Shown: positions 59,014-64,000 of the stretch, piece by piece
Layout of the letters: each line of letters begins with the position of its first letter
Position numbering within the stretch: position 1 is the stretch's first letter
DNA from: Gnetum montanum
Taxonomy: Eukaryota; Streptophyta; Gnetopsida; Gnetales; Gnetaceae
Length of the DNA: 64,000 bases
Assembly (NCBI GenBank): GCA_015680685.1
Contig: MNCI01004501.1
Location: 1,156,428 to 1,220,427, forward strand
Reading direction: 5' to 3'
Notes under the pieces: generated by a model
Seen by the model: only the letters and a program-made list of their open reading frames with translations
Database searches by the model: none
What the model was told of the DNA's origin: nothing
Position numbers and translations under genes: made by a program

Positions 59014-60600
59014 AAACCTATGATCAACAATACATAACCATGGTTCTGATGCCCGTGAACACCAACTGTTCATAGAGGGAACAACCACTCATGCTAAGGA
59101 TGGACACTTAGATCGTCATCACGATCGAGGTTGGAGCAACAGAAGAGAAGATAGGAAACATCGTCATGGCGATGGTTCCTCTTCTTCTTCCCCTTCTTCA
59201 CATCACTCACCCTCTCCTTCCACATCTAGGTGTAGCCATCATGAACACAACGGAGAGGATAAAGGTAGACAAAAGGAGAGACCTCGACGGGAAAGTCGAG
59301 AGAGAGGACAAGGGCAAGGACATAGGGAGAGTAGGGAACAACACAGACATCATAGGCATCATGAAAGAGATGATCATGACGAGCCCCTACTCACAACCTG
59401 AAGTATGCTTGACATAATGGAGGCAGTTAAGATTCCCACAAGGCATTTAAAAGATAGTCAAATCAAATTTTTAGACATGAACAATATCCCATGATTTGAA
59501 GGGGGATACAATGCAAATCTGCAAAATCATTTACAGAAATTTCAAGATGCCTGTGCCTTGTAGAATATAGAAAATGAGTGACAAAAACTTAAGTTGTTTC
59601 CAAGGATACTCACTAAAGAAGTAGAGAGTTGGTACTAGTCCTTAGAACCAAAAACCATCAAGAGGTGGAGTACAATGCTAGAACTGTTCAATGATAAGTA
59701 TCAGACGTACTCCAAAGTGTTCAATTTATGTAAGCAGATCCAAGGCTAGAAGCAAGGTACTCATGAATCCATGGATGCTACCATGGCCCACTACTACACA
59801 TTGTTACATCGTTACCCGGGCCATGGGTATGCTCAGCAGGATCAACTTCGCCACATCATGGATGGCTAAGGCATGAAACTAGAAGAACCCTTGGGACTTA
59901 TGCCTAAGGGAGACTCTCACAACTTAGAGCCCATGAAGTACATCGCTTCTTGGAACAAGTAGCAAAAGAAGAAGGTGAGCTACAAAAAAGGGAAAGTGCG
60001 GAAGAATACAACTGTGATCCCTCTCTTCGAAAAAAGGGAGTGAAATTTTGTGATGAAGAGGATGAGTCACCAATCGAAGAGTTGGTGAACAGAAAGACCT
60101 TGTTGCTTCAAAAGCTCACAACAGAAATAGTGGCTAAGGTAGATGACGTATGGAGTTCCTTAGACTCTAAAATTGAAACTGTCCTAAAAATTGTAGAAGA
60201 GTCTAAGGTTGAATAAAGTAGTGACAAAGGTAAGACAAAATGGAGAGATTTAGGCCCTACACACAACAAGGGTAAGGGGAAAATCACTAACTCTGATGGG
60301 GTTGTGGAATTAGACACAAACGATGATGGTGGATGTGAGATTTACCACTATGACCATCCTAAGGGATGTTGTCCAATTATTTCACATCTACAGGAGTCTT
60401 GGGTATATGTGCTTAATCCAAGACTCAACCAACGGCAAACACCTCGAAGGTTACCTTATCCACAAGGTAACCCAAGGTAGTTTCACCAACCCTTAACGTA
60501 TTATCCAAGTGGAACTTCCCCACAACCCATCAGATAGCATCAGTAGTGGCAATACCCATAGTCATGGGGGATGTCATCGCTGAAACATCAGTACCCTTAC
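59014..60600 (+). pseudogene. Athila-like gag of element E
   Basis: The text starts after the gap with a remarkable His/Arg/Asp/Ser-rich linker (HRHGDGSSSSSPSSHHSPSPS, RHHRHHERDDHDEP; 59150-59400). The gag core follows (DMNNIP, FEGGYNANLQNHLQKFQDACAL; 59475-59565; KLKLFPRILTKEVESWY; WSTMLELFNDKYQTYSKVFNLCKQIQG at 59664-59745, each cited motif by motif), then an acidic open stretch (59950-60216) with ELVNRKTLLLQKLT, and the knuckle CEIYHYDHPKGCCP at 60334-60375, second Cys changed to Tyr. Stops interrupt it in several places. Confidence 0.83.
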
Positions 60601-61790
60601 TGGCAGCCTGATCCTTATGGATATTATGTGCAGCAACCAATTTCTCCAAGTGACTCTACAAATCACACAACTCCACACCGTCACTACCAAGTTTGGGAGT
60701 ACTTCAGAAGGACTCCTTCTCCTCTGGGAGACACTCCATACCCACACCATCCTCCAAATCCATCTGCACCTCTTCCACAAGTAGTTCCCATAACACCTCT
60801 TGCTCCAACAATGCAAGGGGAACTTCCTCCTCAACTGCAGCAACGTCACACTGCAAGAGCTGTAAATATTCAACCTGCTGCTGGTTCTGACAACTGTAAA
60901 AAGAGAAGACCCTTCTTCATAATCAAAAGCCCAGAGAAACTCTCACAACAACAAGCGGTTGAGCCCATGTACGCTCCTCCACCATTTAACACTTTGGAGC
61001 ACCCTTCAGTTCAACGTCAGAGCCTAACGCATACGGTTATGTTAACGCATACCGTAACCAACTGGATCAAGGTAGGCCACCTTCCCAAGAAACTAACTAA
61101 TCCTGGAAGTCCGTTAATCTACCTTCAGGTCGCTAGAAATGAACCACATAGGGCTCTTCTTGACACAGGTTCTGAAGTCAATTTAATATCATGAGAAATA
61201 TATCAAGCCTAGAACCTGACCTAAATTAAGAAGAGAAACATTCAACTAGAGTTGGCAGACCAGTCCATCACCATTCCCTTGGGATTGGTGGAGGAAATCA
61301 TTACCACTGTGTGTGGTTGGTCTTACCTAGCTGATTTCCTAGTGATTGAAGTCAACAACAACAAAGGGGACTTCCCAATTATAATGGGAACGGCATGGCT
61401 TAGTATAGTAGACGCATGCCTTAGGATCTGCAATCTTTCCTTAGAAATTTCTAAGATAAATATTTATGGAAAGATCGAGAAGAGGAAAGTTCCATGCATG
61501 ACATACAGTGATTCATCGGGTGATGACATGGAGGAAATGCCTCCATGTAATAGGTGTGTTCTTGAAACTTTGAAACAAAGATTCCTGTATATAGCAACCA
61601 CACACCCAATAGTAGACACCTCGTGGTTGACAACTACTCAAAGGAGCATCCAAATATGCATGGAACGAATTGAGAAAACCCATGCCCATAATGGAAGCAT
61701 ATATACATTGGAATATGAGCGTCGCCAACTTCCACCCCTTAATCTAAGATCATCAATTGGGAGAAGTTGGGCACTTCTTAGAAATTCAAA
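60571..61790 (+). pseudogene. Pro-rich gag tail, aspartic protease and linker of element E, fused to the pol end
   Basis: An open frame from 60571 to 61194 covers a Pro/His/Gln/Tyr-rich tail and ends in the protease active site HRALLDTGSEVNLIS (61149-61194) with an intact DTGS. After three stops at codons that look like former Arg, Trp and Gln codons, the frame is open again (61252-61857): GWSYLADFLVIEVNNNKGDF, PIIMGTAWL, then the linker CMTYSD, CNRCVLETLKQRFLY, and QLPPLNL. At about 61790 it joins the integrase tail (HSLFRISSFPLSHGGDGHLC). Pol between these points is absent. The protease would process gag of its own or related elements. Confidence 0.87.
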
Positions 61791-61857
61791 TAGGCACTCA
61801 TTATTTCGGATCTCTTCCTTTCCACTCAGTCATGGGGGAGATGGCCACCTATGCTAA

Positions 61858-63197
61858 TCATATGGGGCCCTTAGTTCTTTTTACGTTTTTGTTTTACACA
61901 TTTTTTTTTTTACAAATTTCTTTAACTTTTCTTACTTTTGTTTTACAACATCGTTATACTTTTCCATTTTTTTTTTGTGTGTCATCCACCATGTTAGTTC
62001 GTCACCCAATAAGTGTTCTTCACGATGGTATGAACTATTTTCTCATTGATTGCTAATGTTTGGTTTTTACCTTAAGGGTATGATGTTGATACTAAGGTAT
62101 GTTCTTTTAATATGACAGGCAATGAGTTCACTTCATCCATCCATCCACAACACTCTATGGTCTCTCTTGGCTTGGAAATGTATAGTCTCCTTCTTGATAA
62201 GAACCTAAACGAATCAGTGACTGGGTATTTCTCAAACTAAGGAAGGACTCAAGGATTGAAACGGGTGTGACTTCAAGGGAACTTGATGCTTTTGTGTTGG
62301 CCATTCTCTTGGGTGCTTGGATGTTTTCTTTTTGAGTTTTCTTGCCATTCTGATGTTACCCAACTATCAGAAGCTGAGACAATAAAGATAAACAGTCTTT
62401 GCATGGTGTGGTTCTCACGCATAAAAACACAAAACACCAAAAAAAAAAACTAAGTGAGAATTCAAAGCACACCCCTTAGATGAAATAAACTTGGGCTACA
62501 AGAACTGGTTATGGAACCAAAAATGTTCCCTCTAACTAAGGCCCTTCTCGCTTCCCATTCTCTCCTTTGTTTCATCGGAATGGTGGTGACTCTCGGGGAA
62601 GGCATTCTTGTTACCCAAGTGGATGGTTTAGCTGAATGCATTGATGCGAAGTCACTGGATGTGGTTGGTTTGAGGCTGGACTTGGAATGGAATTTTCTAA
62701 GTCACATTAATTATGAAACACACAAGGGGCTGTACACTGCCTTGTTCTTGAGATTCCATTCCATCCTCTTCTCTCCACCCTTCTCTCCATTGTTCACCTC
62801 ATTGCCGGTTGTATCATTAGTGTATATTTTGGTTGATGCAATGTTTTCTTTTTGGTAAATTCTTGCGGTTAAGACTTTAACTCTTGTTCCAAATAACATT
62901 CCTGGAGCCTACAGACTCTTTGAATGTGGGTTTGTTAGGGAATGAGGGCCATGAGCCTGCTTTGGGGAGGACCCACTGACATTCCTATTTGGAGCATTAG
63001 TTAAATTCTTTCCCTTAATATTTTGTAATTAATTTTATTTTTTTCATTTCCATCTTGACATCCATTTCATCGATGCCATAGTTGTCCCTTTTTATCTATC
63101 TTTCTTACTCCTTTTCTTTCTCCATTCTAACACTACCGGAGGTTCGTGATTAGTCATGGGGGTACGGGGCCCGAATTTTTCGATTTTCTCCTAGCCC
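61858..63197 (+). other. 3' noncoding region of element E, truncated
   Basis: Aligns with 360-1740 of A and 30916-32320 of C. Family hairpin TGGG-GAGGA-CCCA at 62963-62975; internal TTAGTCATGGGGGTA at 63150-63164, identical to the tract that stands before the 3' LTR in A and C. The match to C ends at about 63197. Confidence 0.65.
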
Positions 63198-63488
63198 AAA
63201 TAAACCAAGACCAAAATTTCGACTAAAGGATAGGTCTAAGTACACTAGGTTGCCTATGAAGCCCTCTGAGCTTCTAGAACAACTACTTAAAGATGACCAT
63301 ATACAAGATAAGCAACTATCTAAAGAGACTTGTAGGAGGCATAATCATCTTTGTGACATAGCTAGAGACCCAACAATAGCTACCAAAGATAATCTAAAGC
63401 TACCAAGGTACTTCAAGCTAGATAGGTATTGTCATTGTCATCAAATGGTTGGTCATGACACTGCGTTTTTCCTAACATTAAAGGATGG
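63198..63488 (+). pseudogene. Gag fragment of a Tat-like Ty3/gypsy element
   Basis: A continuous frame (PRPKFRLKDRSKYTRLPMKP, SELLEQLLKD, DNLKLPRYFKLDRYC) ends with CHCHQMVGHDTAFFLTLKD at 63433-63480. This follows the C-x-x-H-x3-GH-x-T-x-x-C-x-x-L-K pattern at the end of gag in Tat/Athila-type elements, with the last Cys replaced by Phe. It differs from the gag of A-E, so it comes from another element. It is cut by the LTR starting at 63489. Confidence 0.55.
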
Positions 63489-64000
63489 TGATGAATGCAC
63501 TTTTGGTGTTGGCCACGATGTTGCGTATATGACGTCAAGGTCTAGTTGCAACATTGCATACATAATGTCAACATATATTTCCCAAGTCTATAAATACCAC
63601 ACCTAGGCTCTAGTTTTCATAGTTATTTTTTGATCATTTTTTAGTCAAAGTAATGAAGCTCTTGCCATTTCTTTTCCTTAGAGTTAGAATATTTTCTGGG
63701 TGCCCACAAAAGAAGTCTAAGTGTGTATAGTTCTTTGTTTGAGCACTAATGTACCTAAGCACAGTAATATGATGGGAATAAAATGAAATATTTTAACAAT
63801 CCTTGCAGCACTAAGAATAGCTTAATATTTTCTTTATTACATTTTACTTTTCATGCTCTTTATTTTAATGCATTTGAGTTAAGCAATTTATTTCCAGCAG
63901 TTAATGAACACGAGCATGACCACTTCAAGCATTCATATAGTACTTGGTAACCTAGAAACGCTTAATGTTTGCTAACCTAGCAGTGTTATATGTGTTCAAG
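63489..64000 (+). repeat. Partial LTR of a further family member (U3 type IV), runs off the window
   Basis: TGATGAATGC start; U3 with GATGTTGCGTATATGACGTC and AACATTGCATACATAATGTC words (63518-63575), TATAAATA at 63590-63597. The R-U5 stretch shared with the other LTRs (AAGCTCTTGCCATTTC at about 63655, GTTAGAATATTTTCTGGGTGCC at 63683, quoted in part) follows. Whether it is a 5', 3' or solo LTR cannot be told. Confidence 0.75.

Larger units (their letters stand above)
57579..63197 (+). mobile_element. Element E: non-autonomous Athila-like copy (LTR, gag, protease, no RT or integrase)
   Basis: 5' LTR type I (57579-58554), start of a primer site, assembly gap, gag, protease, Cys-rich linker, then a direct jump at about 61790 to the pol end and 3' noncoding region. 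The element stops at about 63197 without micro-ORF, primer tract or 3' LTR, where a Tat-like gag fragment begins. Same LTR type and same internal deletion as element A. It has the best-kept protease of the window. Confidence 0.87.

Noticed and set aside
58450-59088. Long open frames on both strands across 58450-59088
   Set aside because: They consist almost entirely of N; only the short LTR and gag edges are real sequence.
60574-60873. Minus-strand ORF opposite the Pro-rich gag tail
   Set aside because: Antisense shadow of a low-stop Pro/Gln-rich frame that continues into the protease on the plus strand.
1-64000. tRNA, rRNA or host protein genes
   Set aside because: I looked for tRNA-like cloverleaf ends, rRNA words and long intact exons with splice sites and found none. 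Primer sites only mimic tRNA 3' ends.

Overview
This window is repeat-rich nuclear DNA from a seed plant. It is AT-rich and packed with decayed, nested LTR retrotransposons. I found no host protein gene, rRNA or tRNA gene. The plant assignment rests on plant-specific lineages: Athila-like Ty3/gypsy elements with a tRNA-Asp-type primer site, Tekay/Del-type chromoviruses, Ty1/copia, a plant L1-type LINE and an endogenous caulimovirid. Species cannot be told. Assembly gaps lie at 1645-1705 and 58559-59013, with a single N at 11018.

Layout. 1-3173: 3' part of element A, a non-autonomous Athila-like copy ending in a type I LTR. 3174-10435: minus-strand remains of a Tekay-like chromovirus (integrase/RNase H/RT end, gag start, about 3.4-kb LTR), interrupted by the 5' half of a plus-strand copia element (4810-6640). 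10598-11323: minus-strand solo type I LTR with 5-bp target duplication. 11329-14110: no recognisable content. 14115-16021: second minus-strand Tekay fragment, cut by the next insertion. 16022-27630: element B, with 5' LTR, gag, protease, RT, RNase H, integrase and env-like ORF. Around 27630 it is fused to element C (27630-33851), which continues from the protease end to a 3' LTR of type II. 33852-38380: unrecognised AT-rich DNA. 38380-39960: LINE remnant. 40513-53836: element D, complete (two type III LTRs, ATTAT target duplication). 53945-57475: caulimovirid fragments in opposite orientations. 57579-63197: element E, the 5' partner type of A, again lacking RT-RNase H-integrase. 63198-63488: Tat-like gag scrap. 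63489-64000: start of another LTR.

How the parts relate. A, B, C, D and E belong to one Athila-like family. Their LTRs share the TGATGA start, CTCATCA end and R-U5, but carry three or four unrelated U3 sequences. B and D keep a downstream env-like ORF of the 'putative plant transposon protein' type with a coiled coil. A and C have only a micro-ORF at the corresponding place, while E is truncated before it. A and E share the same internal pol deletion, so they look like a gag-protease-only subfamily that would need RT and integrase from B-, C- or D-type relatives.

The most interesting observations are the shared pol deletion, a U3-like segment with a TATA box upstream of the env-like ORF in B and D, a 13-nt hairpin kept in the 3' noncoding region of all five copies, a conserved acceptor-like AG before the 3' ORF, and a cysteine-rich linker between protease and RT. 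Every protein-coding region is broken by stops and frameshifts, many of them explained by C-to-T change, so nothing here looks currently active.
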